From Nitrospiria bacterium (GTDB lineage: Bacteria; Nitrospirota; Nitrospiria; JACQBZ01), in the NCBI GenBank assembly GCA_035517655.1, contig DATIYJ010000007.1, positions 1 to 33,978 of the forward strand: 33,978 bases of DNA, given 5' to 3'. Under the pieces are notes generated by a model, which ran no database searches, was not told the DNA's origin, and saw only the letters and a program-made list of their open reading frames with translations. This document shows, piece by piece, positions 24,246 to 33,257 of the stretch (its first letter is position 1; each line of letters opens with the position of its first letter). Made by a program: the position numbers and the translations under genes.

Positions 24246-25826
24246 GTGAAGGTGCTGGTCAGCGATGCCCTTTCTGAAAAGGGCGTCGACATTATGAGGC
24301 GGTCGGGATTGGACGTGGACGTGAAGACCAAGCTCGGGCCGGACGAACTCTTCAGCGTGATTCCGGTTTACGACGGATTGGTGGTGCGAAGCGCGACCAA
24401 GGTGACCCAGAAACTGATCGAGGCGGCAAAGCGCCTCAAGGTCGTCGGCCGCGCCGGTTCCGGCCTCGATAATGTTGACCTTGCGGCCGCCACTAAACAC
24501 GGCATCGTGGTGATGAACACCCCCGGCGGCAACACCGTGACGACGGCCGAACATACCATGGCGTTGCTTTTTTCATCGGCTCGAATGATCCCGCAGGCTA
24601 CGGCTTCGATCAAGGCCGGCAAGTGGGAAAAAAATAAGTTCATGGGGATGGAACTTTATAACAAGACGCTTGGAATCATCGGAATCGGTCAGATCGGATC
24701 GTACGTGACCAAATTGGCCCAGGGCGCCCAGATGCAGGTCATCGCCTACGATCCGTACCTTTCCGAGGAAAATGCCAGGAAAATGGGTGTGGAACTGGTG
24801 GATTTGAACGATCTGTACCGTCGATCCGATATCATTTCGGTGCACGTTCCGTTGACGGCCGAGACCAAATCGCTGATCAATGCCGACGCCATCGGCAAAA
24901 TGAAGGATGGGGTTCGGATCATCAATTGTGCGCGGGGCGGCATCGTGAACGAGCAGGATCTGTACAATGCGTTGGTGAAGGGCAAGGTCGCCGGCGCGGC
25001 GATGGATGTGTTTGAGCAAGAGCCGGTTGATCTGAAGAACCCCCTTCTAACGTTAGAGAACGTCATCTGCACGCCGCATATCGGCGCGGCGACAACCGAG
25101 GCGCAGGAAAATGTAGCCCTGGCGATAGCGGAACAGATTGCCGATTATCTGATCCGCGGCGTAATCCGCGGAGCGGCCAATATCCCCTCCGTCCCGGTCG
25201 ACCTCCTGCCGAAAATCCAACCCTATCTGACGTTGTCCGAGAATCTGGGTGCGTTTCTCGCACAGAGCCATGAAGGCGGTCTGGAACAGTTGACGATCGA
25301 GTATCGCGGGGATGTCTCCGGACTGACAACCGCCCCCATTACCGTGGCGGCTCTTAAAGGCCTACTCACCCCGATTCTGGAAGAGCCCGTCAATTATGTG
25401 AACGCTCCGATTGTAGCCAAAGAACGAGGGATCGAGATAAAAGAAATCAAAAGCGCCGAGGCGGGCGAGTTCACCAGCCTGGTCGTGCTGACGGTTAAAG
25501 CCGGCTCAAAAAAAGCTAGCGTGTCCGGCACACTCTACAATCGGAAAGACCCCCGGATCGTCGAGATCGATGGTTTGTCCCTGGAGGTTGTACCGGAAGG
25601 GCATATGCTGTTGATGATCAACGACGACAAACCCGGGGTTATCGGAAACATCGGCCGCTTGTTGGGGGACAACCAAATCAACATTTCACGGATGCAATTG
25701 GGGCGTGAGCATACCGGAGGAAAGGCCATTTCCGTCGTAGGCATCGATGCGCCCGTGGGTTTAGAGTTGCTTGGAAAACTCAAGAAACTTCCTCATGTGC
25801 TTTCCGCCAAACTGATTGAACTTTAA
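24246..25826 (+). CDS. serA: D-3-phosphoglycerate dehydrogenase SerA (long form with ACT domain)
   Basis: This enzyme catalyses the first step of the phosphorylated serine pathway, oxidising 3-phosphoglycerate with NAD+. The start is GTG 24246, which has GAAGGAGA at good spacing and gives VKVLVSDALSEKG and 526 residues, as usual for long SerA. ATG 24222 (8 residues longer) has no ribosome binding site. Domains are: substrate-binding (1-95 and 290-320), Rossmann with TLGIIGIGQIG (141-151) and catalytic Arg230 (NCARGG), Glu259 (DVFEQEP) and His278 (CTPHIGA). The intervening ASB domain is at about 320-445, and a C-terminal ACT domain is at about 450-526 (GHMLLMINDDKPGVIGNIGRLLGDNQINISRM). The ACT domain suggests serine feedback control. 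It probably forms an operon with the aminotransferase and hisZ. Confidence 0.96.
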   Translation: MKVLVSDALSEKGVDIMRRSGLDVDVKTKLGPDELFSVIPVYDGLVVRSATKVTQKLIEAAKRLKVVGRAGSGLDNVDLAAATKHGIVVMNTPGGNTVTTAEHTMALLFSSARMIPQATASIKAGKWEKNKFMGMELYNKTLGIIGIGQIGSYVTKLAQGAQMQVIAYDPYLSEENARKMGVELVDLNDLYRRSDIISVHVPLTAETKSLINADAIGKMKDGVRIINCARGGIVNEQDLYNALVKGKVAGAAMDVFEQEPVDLKNPLLTLENVICTPHIGAATTEAQENVALAIAEQIADYLIRGVIRGAANIPSVPVDLLPKIQPYLTLSENLGAFLAQSHEGGLEQLTIEYRGDVSGLTTAPITVAALKGLLTPILEEPVNYVNAPIVAKERGIEIKEIKSAEAGEFTSLVVLTVKAGSKKASVSGTLYNRKDPRIVEIDGLSLEVVPEGHMLLMINDDKPGVIGNIGRLLGDNQINISRMQLGREHTGGKAISVVGIDAPVGLELLGKLKKLPHVLSAKLIEL

Positions 25827-25863
25827 CCGGTTGATCGGAGGCGGTTCCATCCCGGTTTAAGTC

Positions 25864-27138
25864 ATGACCAAATTTCAAAACAGCAGTCGCCCGATGCTGC
25901 CCAAGGGCCTGGCGACCTTTCTTCCCGAAGCCGCCGTTCACAAACGGCATATCGAGGAGACGGTTCTGTCCGTCTTTTTATCCTGGGGCTATCGGGAAGT
26001 TATTCCGCCCATTTTTGAATATCTGGACGTCATTACCGTGGGTATGGGTGAAGACCTGGTCGAAAAAGGTTATAAATTTGTCGATCGCGGAAACGGCCGC
26101 GTTATGCTTCTCCGTCCGGATGTTACACCTCAGATTGCACGGATCGCGGCGATGTTGATGACCGATGTTCCCAAACCGCTCCGTCTGTGTTATCGCGCGA
26201 ATGTTTTTAGGCACGAAGAAGAGCATGCCGGTCGGGCGCGCGAGCTTTTTCAGATCGGGGGAGAGCTGATTGGATTGGAAGGTCCTGAAGCGGATGCGGA
26301 AGTGATCGCGGTTGCCATCGAAGCGCTGCAGAAAATCGGCCTGACGGAATTTAAAATCGCGATCGGCCAGGTGGAGTTTTTCCGTGGGCTGATGAACGGG
26401 ATCGGTCTGGCCGCCGATCTGCAGAAGCAGGTTCACGCGGCCATGATCCGAAAGGACCGATCCCGACTGGTCCAAATCTTAAATCAAGGAAACGTGCCGG
26501 AAAATAAGTCACGTCAGATAATAACCGTCCTTTCATTATTCGGACAGGAAGAGGCGATCGAACGGGCATGGAGTCTAAGTACGTTTTCTTCTTGTCGGCA
26601 GGCTTTGACCCGATTACGGGACGTGTTTCGCATCCTTATTTCATCTGGCTGGAAAGACCATCTCCTGATTGATCTGTCTGAGATTCGCGGATTTGACTAT
26701 TATACCGGTATAATTTTTGAGGTGTTTGCCAAGGACATGGGTGTTCCCCTGGGCCGTGGCGGACGTTACGACTCCCTGATTGGAAAGTTCGGCGCTCCTT
26801 GTCCATCGACGGGCTTTGCATTTGACGCGGAACAGCTCCAATGGGCCTGGCAGAAGACCGTCGGTGGGGGTCCAGAAACCGCGGTCGATATCCTCGCAGT
26901 GGACACGCAACGTGACATGATTCGCCTTTTTAAGTTGACTCGGATCATCCGAGAAAAAGGCTATAGAGTGATTCAGCACATTGAAAAAATGGATCTCGCC
27001 GAGGCCGTCTATCGAGCCAAGAGGATCGGAGCAAAACAACTGTTTCTATTATTAAATGGCGAAAGGGCCGTCCTGGTCAATTGTCGTACCGGAAAACAAC
27101 AGAGCGGTAGGATCCCCGTTCTCGTTTCGAAATTATAA
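25864..27138 (+). CDS. hisZ: ATP phosphoribosyltransferase regulatory subunit HisZ
   Basis: This catalytically inactive histidyl-tRNA synthetase paralogue activates the short form of HisG, the first enzyme of histidine synthesis. It has 424 residues. It begins PKGLATFLPEAAVHKRHIEETVLSVFLSWGY, followed by LLRPDVTPQIARIAA (about 82-96) and RHEEEHAGRARELFQIGGELIG. These are characteristic of HisZ rather than HisRS. The later motif GRGGRYDSLIGKFG and a C-terminal alpha/beta segment (VDILAVDTQRDMIRLFKLTRIIREKGYRV, about 338-424) resemble the HisRS anticodon-binding domain, which many HisZ proteins lack or have reduced. HisG is not in the window. The start ATG 25864 has only a distant GGAGG, so it is moderately certain. 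It lies 37 bases after serA and 23 before dnaB. Confidence 0.9.
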   Translation: MTKFQNSSRPMLPKGLATFLPEAAVHKRHIEETVLSVFLSWGYREVIPPIFEYLDVITVGMGEDLVEKGYKFVDRGNGRVMLLRPDVTPQIARIAAMLMTDVPKPLRLCYRANVFRHEEEHAGRARELFQIGGELIGLEGPEADAEVIAVAIEALQKIGLTEFKIAIGQVEFFRGLMNGIGLAADLQKQVHAAMIRKDRSRLVQILNQGNVPENKSRQIITVLSLFGQEEAIERAWSLSTFSSCRQALTRLRDVFRILISSGWKDHLLIDLSEIRGFDYYTGIIFEVFAKDMGVPLGRGGRYDSLIGKFGAPCPSTGFAFDAEQLQWAWQKTVGGGPETAVDILAVDTQRDMIRLFKLTRIIREKGYRVIQHIEKMDLAEAVYRAKRIGAKQLFLLLNGERAVLVNCRTGKQQSGRIPVLVSKL

Positions 27139-27161
27139 TCGCTTCACCGGTTGAGGAAAAC

Positions 27162-28547
27162 ATGTCCGTGATCGATTTTCCGTCTCGTAAAAATTCTGAA
27201 GCTGAAGCGCTTACCAAACTCCCTCCTCAGAACGTCGAGGCCGAGCAGGCCGTGCTGGGTGCAATCCTGATCGATAACGCGTCGCTCAATAAAGCGCTCG
27301 AGATCATCCATCCGGATAATTTCTATCGCGACGCGCACCGACGGATTTTCTCGGCCATTCTCGATCTCAACGAGCGGAATGAAGTGGTTGACCTGATTAC
27401 CCTGACGGATCATCTGAGAAGAAAAAATGAATTGGAGACGGTGGGAGGGGCAGCCTATCTCTCATCCCTCGTCAATAGTATTCCAACCGCGGCCAATATC
27501 CGTCAACATTCTCGAATCATTCATGAGAAAGCGATTCTTCGAAATTTAATTTCGGTTGCGACGGACATTGTCGGACAAGGGTATGACGATCAAGGCCGAG
27601 TTGAAGAACTCTTGGATTTCGCCGAGCGGAGCATCTTCGGGATTTCAGAAAAAAAGTTAAAACCCTCCTTTGTGGCCGTCAAAGAAATCATCAAAGACAG
27701 TTTTGAAACCATCGAAAGGCTGTACGAAAAAAAAGAACGGGTAACGGGAGTGGCCACGGGCTATCGGGATCTGGACGAAATGACTTCCGGTTTGCAGCCT
27801 TCCGACCTCATCGTGATTGCCGGCCGGCCTTCCATGGGAAAGACCGCATTGGCGCTGGGCATTGCTCAGCATTTGGGAATCGAAAAGCGGGGTACGGCGG
27901 CCGTCTTCAGTTTGGAAATGTCAAAGGAACAGTTGGTGATGCGCATGCTCTGTTCGGAGGCGCGTGTGGATGCGCATAAACTGCGATCCGGTTATCTGGG
28001 TCGTGCGGACTGGCCCAAGTTGACCACAGCCGCCGGAAGAATCGCCGAAGCCCGAATCTTTATTGATGACACGCCGGCGCTCTCCGTTCTGGAAATGCGG
28101 GCGAAGGCCCGGCGTCTGAAAGCGGAGCATGGTCTGGATCTGATCATCGTGGACTACCTTCAACTTATGCGCGGACGCGGCGATGCCGACAATCGTGAGC
28201 AGGAAATCTCGGAAATTTCTCGATCGCTGAAGGCTTTAGCCAAAGAACTTCAACTGCCGGTTGTGGCCATGTCTCAATTGTCGCGTGCGGTTGAGAACCG
28301 TGCAGATAAACGACCGATCCTGGCTGACTTAAGGGAGTCAGGAGCCATTGAACAGGACGCGGATATCGTCATCTTTATTTACCGGGATGAAGTCTATCGC
28401 ACCACGGATGAGAATAAAGGCATAGCGGATATTATTGTAGGAAAACAACGAAACGGACCAATCGGCAACATCAAACTGGCTTTTCTGGATCGGTACACTC
28501 GATTCGAAAATCTCGAAAAAGTCCATGAAGAGGTGGAAGAGTTTTGA
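27162..28547 (+). CDS. dnaB: Replicative DNA helicase DnaB
   Basis: This hexameric 5'-3' replicative helicase unwinds DNA at the fork. The protein has 461 residues, normal for the family. The N-terminal domain covers about 20-125 (PPQNVEAEQAVLGAILIDN, LITLTDHLRRKNELETVGG), then the linker helix (FGISEKKLKPSFVAVKEIIKD). The RecA-like domain has Walker A GRPSMGKTAL (221-230), FSLEMSKEQLVMRML (249-263), Walker B LIIVDYLQLM (327-336) and LSRAVENRADKRPILADLRESGAIEQDADIV. ATG 27162 is preceded by TTGAGGA. No intein interrupts Walker A or the other motifs. Sitting after hisZ is an unusual position; dnaB more often follows rplI. Confidence 0.96.
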   Translation: MSVIDFPSRKNSEAEALTKLPPQNVEAEQAVLGAILIDNASLNKALEIIHPDNFYRDAHRRIFSAILDLNERNEVVDLITLTDHLRRKNELETVGGAAYLSSLVNSIPTAANIRQHSRIIHEKAILRNLISVATDIVGQGYDDQGRVEELLDFAERSIFGISEKKLKPSFVAVKEIIKDSFETIERLYEKKERVTGVATGYRDLDEMTSGLQPSDLIVIAGRPSMGKTALALGIAQHLGIEKRGTAAVFSLEMSKEQLVMRMLCSEARVDAHKLRSGYLGRADWPKLTTAAGRIAEARIFIDDTPALSVLEMRAKARRLKAEHGLDLIIVDYLQLMRGRGDADNREQEISEISRSLKALAKELQLPVVAMSQLSRAVENRADKRPILADLRESGAIEQDADIVIFIYRDEVYRTTDENKGIADIIVGKQRNGPIGNIKLAFLDRYTRFENLEKVHEEVEEF

Positions 28548-28587
28548 GCCGCGTTATTCCTTGTTCTTATTCCTGAAGGGGTAAGCG

Positions 28588-28779
28588 ATGTTTGGATTAG
28601 GACTTCCTGAGATTGTTGTAATTCTAATCATCGTGCTTGCCGTTTTCGGAGTCGGGAAACTACCGGAGGTCGGTTCTGGCCTCGGAAGAGCCGTCCGGGG
28701 ATTTAAGAAATCGGTGTCGGAGCAGACGGAGATCGACGTCACTCCCCCCAAAGACCATTCAGGCGACAAAAAAGACTGA
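28588..28779 (+). CDS. tatA: Sec-independent translocase protein TatA/TatE
   Basis: This 63-residue component of the twin-arginine translocase forms the protein-conducting assembly. [41 protein letters not shown] shows the short TM helix, the conserved FG and the amphipathic helix of TatA/B/E. The short charged tail and the absence of a long coiled coil favour TatA/E over TatB. ATG 28588 follows AAGGGG at about 8 bases. It starts 40 bases after dnaB. No tatC is adjacent, so it may be one of several paralogues. Confidence 0.92.
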   Translation: MFGLGLPEIVVILIIVLAVFGVGKLPEVGSGLGRAVRGFKKSVSEQTEIDVTPPKDHSGDKKD

Positions 28780-28826
28780 AGACCTCCCGTAGGCCCCTAT
28801 TTTACCAAGCAATTGCCTGGCTTACC

Positions 28827-28855
28827 TTGACTTCTCAAAACTCTCGTGTTTTAAT
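28827..28855 (+). promoter_or_regulatory. Candidate promoter of the TPR lipoprotein gene
   Basis: TTGACT at 28827-28832, a 17-base spacer and TTTAAT at 28850-28855, each matching five of six consensus bases. It lies about 90 bases before the ATG at 28945 and about 50 before the alternative TTG at 28906. Confidence 0.62.
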
Positions 28856-28944
28856 TAACAAAGAGGTAATTCATTGCTTCATTGCAAACCGGATAAAAGG
28901 GGCTCTTGGTTGGACTGAATATTCCCACCAAAGCACAATCGAGC

Positions 28945-30783
28945 ATGATGAAGTTTCTTATAAATCGATCTGTTCTTGTTGTTTTTTCACTAGGTCTGCT
29001 ATCCTGTACCCCCGTATTATCAAAAAATACGGAGTTAGTCGGTCCTAGTTCCGAAATCACCCACACAAAATCAAGCCTTGGTAGAGATCCGCGTTCGTAT
29101 TACCATTTTCTTCGTGCCTACTCGGCTGAAATGGATAATGATGATGAACTTGCGCTAAAAGAATATCTGGCTGCGCTCCAATATGATCATCAATCCGTCT
29201 TGCTCTTAACGTCGACAGCATCTCTTTTGATGAGGAGGGGGGATATCGCCGGTGCGACGACCTATATTCAGTCCGCACTTCGCCTCGAGCCTGATAATAT
29301 CAATTCTTTGATGTTTTTGGCGGGACTGTACTCGAGTCGTGGGCAATATCAACAGGCCATCCAAGTCTATGACGGCGTCATTAAACTGGATCCTACGCAG
29401 ACAGAGGCCTATCTGACTGAAGGAACCTTGTACGCGAATCAAGAACAATTCGACCGTGCCGTTTCCGCAATTAAAAAAGGAATCGAGACCGATCCCTCTT
29501 CGCCGCTTGGATACTATTACTTAGGAAGGGTCATCAGCGACCAGAAAAAGTATTCAGAGGCGGTTCTGGCGTTCGAAAAAGCAATCTCTCTAGCACCCAC
29601 ATTTGAATCGGCCTATCTGGGGTTAGGAGCGGCCTATGAAGCCCAAGGCGAATCGGAACGGGCCCGACAGACTTATCGCAAAGTCTTGGAGGAGATTAAT
29701 CCGCATAGCCGAGAGGTGCGATACCACCTTGTGCAGTTGGACATTGAGCAGAAGGCCTATGACTCCGCGTTAGCCATGATCAACCAAATCTTGGCAGATG
29801 ATCCGGATGACATTGAAGCCCGTCTGCGAAAAGGTTTAATCTATTCTGAAATAAAGGAATTCGACAAGGCGATTGGTGAGTTGCAGGCGGTTACAGCCGT
29901 ACGTCCCGATGAGTTGAAAGTGCGTGATTACCTAGCCTATCTTTACGAAGAAACCAGGGACTATAAAATGGCCATTCAGGAATATCGGGCGATATTGGAA
30001 ATAGATCCCAATTATGTTGAGGCTCATCTCCATTTGGGCAACCTTCTCAATCGTATGAATAACACAAGCGAGGCCATTGACCATCTGACACGAGCTATTG
30101 CCATCGATCCGAAACGCACGGAGTCCTATCTGTTTCTAGGATTGACCTATTATCAGGCGGGAAATTATGAAAAAGCAATGGAAGTCTTTAAACAGGGAAT
30201 TGCCCAAGATCCGAACAACCCTGAGCTCTACTTTAACATTGGTGCCGTTTTTGACAAAATGAACCGTTTTAATGATCTTGTCGCAGCCATGGAAGAGGCG
30301 ATCCATTTAGACCCCAAACATGCCAATGCGTTGAACTACTTGGGTTATACTTATGCGGATCGGGGAATAAAGCTGCAGGAGGCGCTTGATCTTATCAATC
30401 GTGCACTGACGGTTAAGCCGGATGATGGTTACTTTATCGATAGTCTGGGATGGACTTATTATAAAATGGGGAGAATCGACGAAGCCCTGATCCAGCTGAA
30501 CCGCGCCGTGGTACTGGTTCCGGACGATGCCGTTATTCAAGAACATCTGGGCGATATCTATTTAAAAAAATCATTGCCACGGGAGGCGAAAGAGGCTTGG
30601 TTAAAATCCCTTGAACTCGATCCCGATAATAGTAAATTAGCAGAGCGCTATAAATCGGCTGGTTTCGGTGATCCGGCAAAAGAAGAACGGATACAAAAAG
30701 CACGCCTTCGAGATTCAACAACCATTCCTTTGAAAAACGGTCGAGAGTTGACCACAGAACAATCGCAATCCATAGTCCACTAA
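28945..30783 (+). CDS. Large TPR-repeat lipoprotein
   Basis: This exported lipoprotein has 612 residues from ATG 28945. It begins MMKFLINRSVLVVFSLGLLSC with a lipobox LLSC near residue 21. An alternative TTG start at 28906 has a good AGGGG 4-5 bases upstream and would add 13 residues before the same signal. The rest is almost entirely tetratricopeptide repeats, about fourteen 34-residue units. Examples are YQQAIQVYDGVIKLDPTQTEAYLTEG, YSEAVLAFEKAISLAPTFESAYLGLGAAYEAQGE, YKMAIQEYRAILEIDPNYVEAHLHLGNLL and LQEALDLINRALTVKPDDGYFIDSLGWTYYKMGR. TPR lipoproteins scaffold secretion, pilus and outer-membrane complexes. The pilin genes downstream hint at a pilus role but have their own promoter, so this is speculative. 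The gene is AT-richer than those upstream. Confidence 0.9.
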   Translation: MMKFLINRSVLVVFSLGLLSCTPVLSKNTELVGPSSEITHTKSSLGRDPRSYYHFLRAYSAEMDNDDELALKEYLAALQYDHQSVLLLTSTASLLMRRGDIAGATTYIQSALRLEPDNINSLMFLAGLYSSRGQYQQAIQVYDGVIKLDPTQTEAYLTEGTLYANQEQFDRAVSAIKKGIETDPSSPLGYYYLGRVISDQKKYSEAVLAFEKAISLAPTFESAYLGLGAAYEAQGESERARQTYRKVLEEINPHSREVRYHLVQLDIEQKAYDSALAMINQILADDPDDIEARLRKGLIYSEIKEFDKAIGELQAVTAVRPDELKVRDYLAYLYEETRDYKMAIQEYRAILEIDPNYVEAHLHLGNLLNRMNNTSEAIDHLTRAIAIDPKRTESYLFLGLTYYQAGNYEKAMEVFKQGIAQDPNNPELYFNIGAVFDKMNRFNDLVAAMEEAIHLDPKHANALNYLGYTYADRGIKLQEALDLINRALTVKPDDGYFIDSLGWTYYKMGRIDEALIQLNRAVVLVPDDAVIQEHLGDIYLKKSLPREAKEAWLKSLELDPDNSKLAERYKSAGFGDPAKEERIQKARLRDSTTIPLKNGRELTTEQSQSIVH

Positions 30784-30961
30784 ATAAACCTAAATTAAAA
30801 AGTGAACGGATTCCAGCTCCGGATGGAACTGCCGAAATTTGTCATGTTGGTTCCAAAGATTGACCGCTCTGTTCATAACGGCTCGATCATAACTAAGGAC
30901 AGGATGTTTTTAATACATTGATTTTGCAGTTGTTTCAAGCTTTAAATTTTTATTATATTCC

Positions 30962-30976
30962 TGGCATGATTGCTGC
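30962..30976 (+). promoter_or_regulatory. Sigma-54 (-24/-12) promoter of the pilin gene
   Basis: TGGCAT-N5-CTGC, with GG at 30963-30964 and GC at 30975-30976 separated by exactly 10 bases. It closely matches the TGGCAC-N5-TTGC consensus. It lies about 65 bases before the pilin ATG. Type IV pilin genes are classically sigma-54/PilR dependent. The rest of 30784-31039 is AT-rich and shows no gene. Confidence 0.78.
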
Positions 30977-31039
30977 AAATTAGCTATGCAGGGCAATAAA
31001 ACGTTAAAAGCAATAAACCGATCACAGGAGGGATACATC

Positions 31040-31567
<528 letters not shown>

Positions 31568-31595
31568 CAGTGGTTTGGTACAGGTATGTATGATT

Positions 31596-31623
31596 GTAGG
31601 GGCGACCGCTTGGTCGCCCCTAC
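31596..31623 (+). repeat. Perfect 28-base hairpin palindrome between the pilin genes
   Basis: GTAGGGGCGACC (31596-31607), loop GCTT, GGTCGCCCCTAC (31612-31623): a perfect 12-bp stem. Only CGTTCATATTT follows, so it is not a classical terminator. It resembles the GTAGGGGCG-type extragenic palindromes dispersed in many genomes. It could protect the 3' end of the first pilin messenger. Confidence 0.75.
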
Positions 31624-31652
31624 GTTCATATTTCGATGGGGAGGATAATGCG

Positions 31653-32153
31653 ATGGATGATCAGAAGGGTTTTACAATCATTGAATTGATGGTGGTCGTC
31701 GCGATTATCGCCGCCTTGGCCGCCATCGCTTATCCCATCTACACGAATTATGTCTACCGTGGCAAACAGGTCGAGGCCAAAACGCTGTTGATGACCATCA
31801 AGGTTGAAGAAGAACAGTACCGTGCGGAGAACAACTGCTATACCACCACCCTCGCCAACTTGTTGGAATCAAGCAAGCTATTTTCAAACAACCGCGTCTA
31901 TTCAAGTGGCGCCACACCGGCCGGGACCGTCACGATCACGGGTACCAATGCCAATGCGTGCACCGCGGACGCAACCCGGCCGGATAATTTTCGGGCCGTC
32001 ATCACGGGGAGGCTCGCAAACGGGCATCCCACAGATAGCTGGGGCATTTCCGATGCCATATCGTCACCGGTCCATTGCGATGGCAGGCCTTCTTATACGG
32101 TGGATCAATTGGCGGCTTGCGCGGGCAGCGCGACCACCGAGATGGAATATTAG
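31653..32153 (+). CDS. Type IV pilin-like protein, PilE-type
   Basis: This second prepilin has 166 residues. ATG 31653 has GGGGAGG 9 bases upstream; an open frame extends to 31542 but through the hairpin spacer. The leader is MDDQKG, cleaved before FTIIELMVVVAIIAALAAIAYPIYTNYV, with Glu11 as the mature Glu5. The segment KTLLMTIKVEEEQYRAENNCYTTTLANLL resembles minor pilins of the PilE type. Four cysteines (62, 103, 142, 156) could form two disulphides. It starts 85 bases after the first pilin, with only a hairpin between, so cotranscription from the sigma-54 promoter with lower expression is likely. A second major pilin is possible. Confidence 0.88.
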   Translation: MDDQKGFTIIELMVVVAIIAALAAIAYPIYTNYVYRGKQVEAKTLLMTIKVEEEQYRAENNCYTTTLANLLESSKLFSNNRVYSSGATPAGTVTITGTNANACTADATRPDNFRAVITGRLANGHPTDSWGISDAISSPVHCDGRPSYTVDQLAACAGSATTEMEY

Positions 32154-32162
32154 TGCGGAGAT

Positions 32163-32894
32163 TTAGAAACTGAGATTCATTCGCCCGCTGTAGGATGGAA
32201 CCTTTGAAAAATCGGCCTCGGCGACAAAACTGATGATAAAAAGACTGAGTTTGACCCCCACGAAACCTTTAGTTTCGCTGAGACTGGCCGATTTAAGATC
32301 AATCAAATCACTTTTCTCCTTGCTCGAGATCCAGACCTCTCCGATCCCCGCATAAGGGGTGACAAACAGGAAGCCCTTGCTGATCGAGATATCGGCGCCA
32401 TAATCAGACAAATTGATATCATTCACCCCGACTAACTTTGTATAATCACCCCGGATTGCAACGGCCGGTATGACCGAGGTCCCTTCAAGAACGGCCCATT
32501 TCAGCTCGCCGCCCATTAATCCGATGTTGGTTCCCGGAACCTTGGCATAACTTAATCCGACATCAATCCCCAGTGGAAGACCTTTCTGTGCGTGGATTTT
32601 CGGAAAAACCAGGTAACTGGGAGGCGTTTTGCCAACGGCGTCTGTCCAGAACGATTTGTTGGAATCAATATGAACAGCGGTTGCCTCAACGCCGATATCA
32701 AAGCCTAATAGTCCAAGGGAAGCTGCCGGTGAGAGTGGGTTGTAACTAATGGCCAACCCAACCTGTCTGCTGAGATCATCGAACTCGGATTGCGTAAAAG
32801 TGTTAGGGAGCTTAATATCGGTTGCAGCGAGTACCGGACTTGAAAGACCGATTAATAGACAAAAAATAGCCGCCACAGACGATTTTGATCTCAT
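32163..32894 (-). CDS. Putative outer membrane beta-barrel protein
   Basis: This 243-residue exported protein has its start at ATG 32894, preceded by AGGAGG. An ATG at 32999 would add 35 residues without a proper signal. The signal peptide is RSKSSVAAIFCLLIGLSSPVLA, with cleavage near residue 23. The mature part alternates short beta-strand-like stretches (LGFDIGVEATAVHI, LGIDVGLSYAKV, GGELKWAVLEG, AVAIRGDYTKLVG, GADISISKGFLFVTPYAGIGEVWISS, GFVGVKLSLFIISFVAEADF) and ends in Phe (GRMNLSF), as outer membrane barrels often do. I do not recognise a family with confidence; it resembles DUF6588-type proteins. It converges with the second pilin, with a 9-base gap. It may be a small channel or envelope protein. 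Confidence 0.78.
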   Translation of the reverse strand: MRSKSSVAAIFCLLIGLSSPVLAATDIKLPNTFTQSEFDDLSRQVGLAISYNPLSPAASLGLLGFDIGVEATAVHIDSNKSFWTDAVGKTPPSYLVFPKIHAQKGLPLGIDVGLSYAKVPGTNIGLMGGELKWAVLEGTSVIPAVAIRGDYTKLVGVNDINLSDYGADISISKGFLFVTPYAGIGEVWISSKEKSDLIDLKSASLSETKGFVGVKLSLFIISFVAEADFSKVPSYSGRMNLSF

Positions 32895-33154
32895 GATCAA
32901 TAAACCTCCTTTTTTGTGAAACGAGGGTGAAAGAGATTGTGATCGAGGGGTTAGAAATAAATGCACTTGACAAATATAAATTTTATGACTAAAATACAAA
33001 ATTTACACTGACTTTCATTGTGCTACTTTTCTGCTAGGTATCCACGTGTGTGGACGTAACCACGCCATAAAAATATTAGATAAACGCTAACATAGAATTT
33101 ATGAAATGTAAAGAGCTATCTTTCGTATGTTTCGTTTGTTTTTTAGAGATTTAG
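32895..33154. other. AT-rich intergenic region upstream of the tRNA cluster
   Basis: This 260-base stretch separates the divergent outer membrane protein gene and the tRNA cluster. It contains the AGGAGG of the minus-strand gene, an imperfect hairpin near 33041-33056 (TCCAC-GTGT-GTGGA) and long AT runs. I found no convincing promoter for either side, although a tRNA promoter must lie here. No gene was seen. Confidence 0.5.
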
Positions 33155-33227
33155 GCCACCGTAACTCAGTCGGTAGAGTAGCTGATTTGTAATCAGCCTG
33201 TCGGGGGTTCAATTCCCTCCGGTGGCT
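33155..33227 (+). tRNA. tRNA-Thr(TGT)
   Basis: A full cloverleaf: acceptor GCCACCG/CGGTGGC, D-stem ACTC/GAGT, anticodon stem GCTGA/TCAGC with loop TTTGTAA (anticodon TGT), T-loop TTCAATT and discriminator T. The CCA end is not encoded (CCG follows). It is first in the conserved Thr-Tyr-Gly-Thr-tuf block. Confidence 0.96.
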
Positions 33228-33229
33228 CC

Positions 33230-33257
33230 GACAATTTTCCGAAGGAAAAGAATTGTC
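33230..33257 (+). other. Hairpin immediately after tRNA-Thr(TGT)
   Basis: GACAATT (33230-33236) pairs with AATTGTC (33251-33257), with an inner TTCC/GGAA stem (33237-33240 with 33244-33247) and an AAG bulge. It is probably a processing or partial-termination element in the tRNA transcript. Confidence 0.55.

Noticed and set aside
28805-28820. Imperfect palindrome CCAAGC-AATT-GCCTGG after tatA considered as a terminator
   Set aside because: It has a mismatch and no following T-run; it may be chance.
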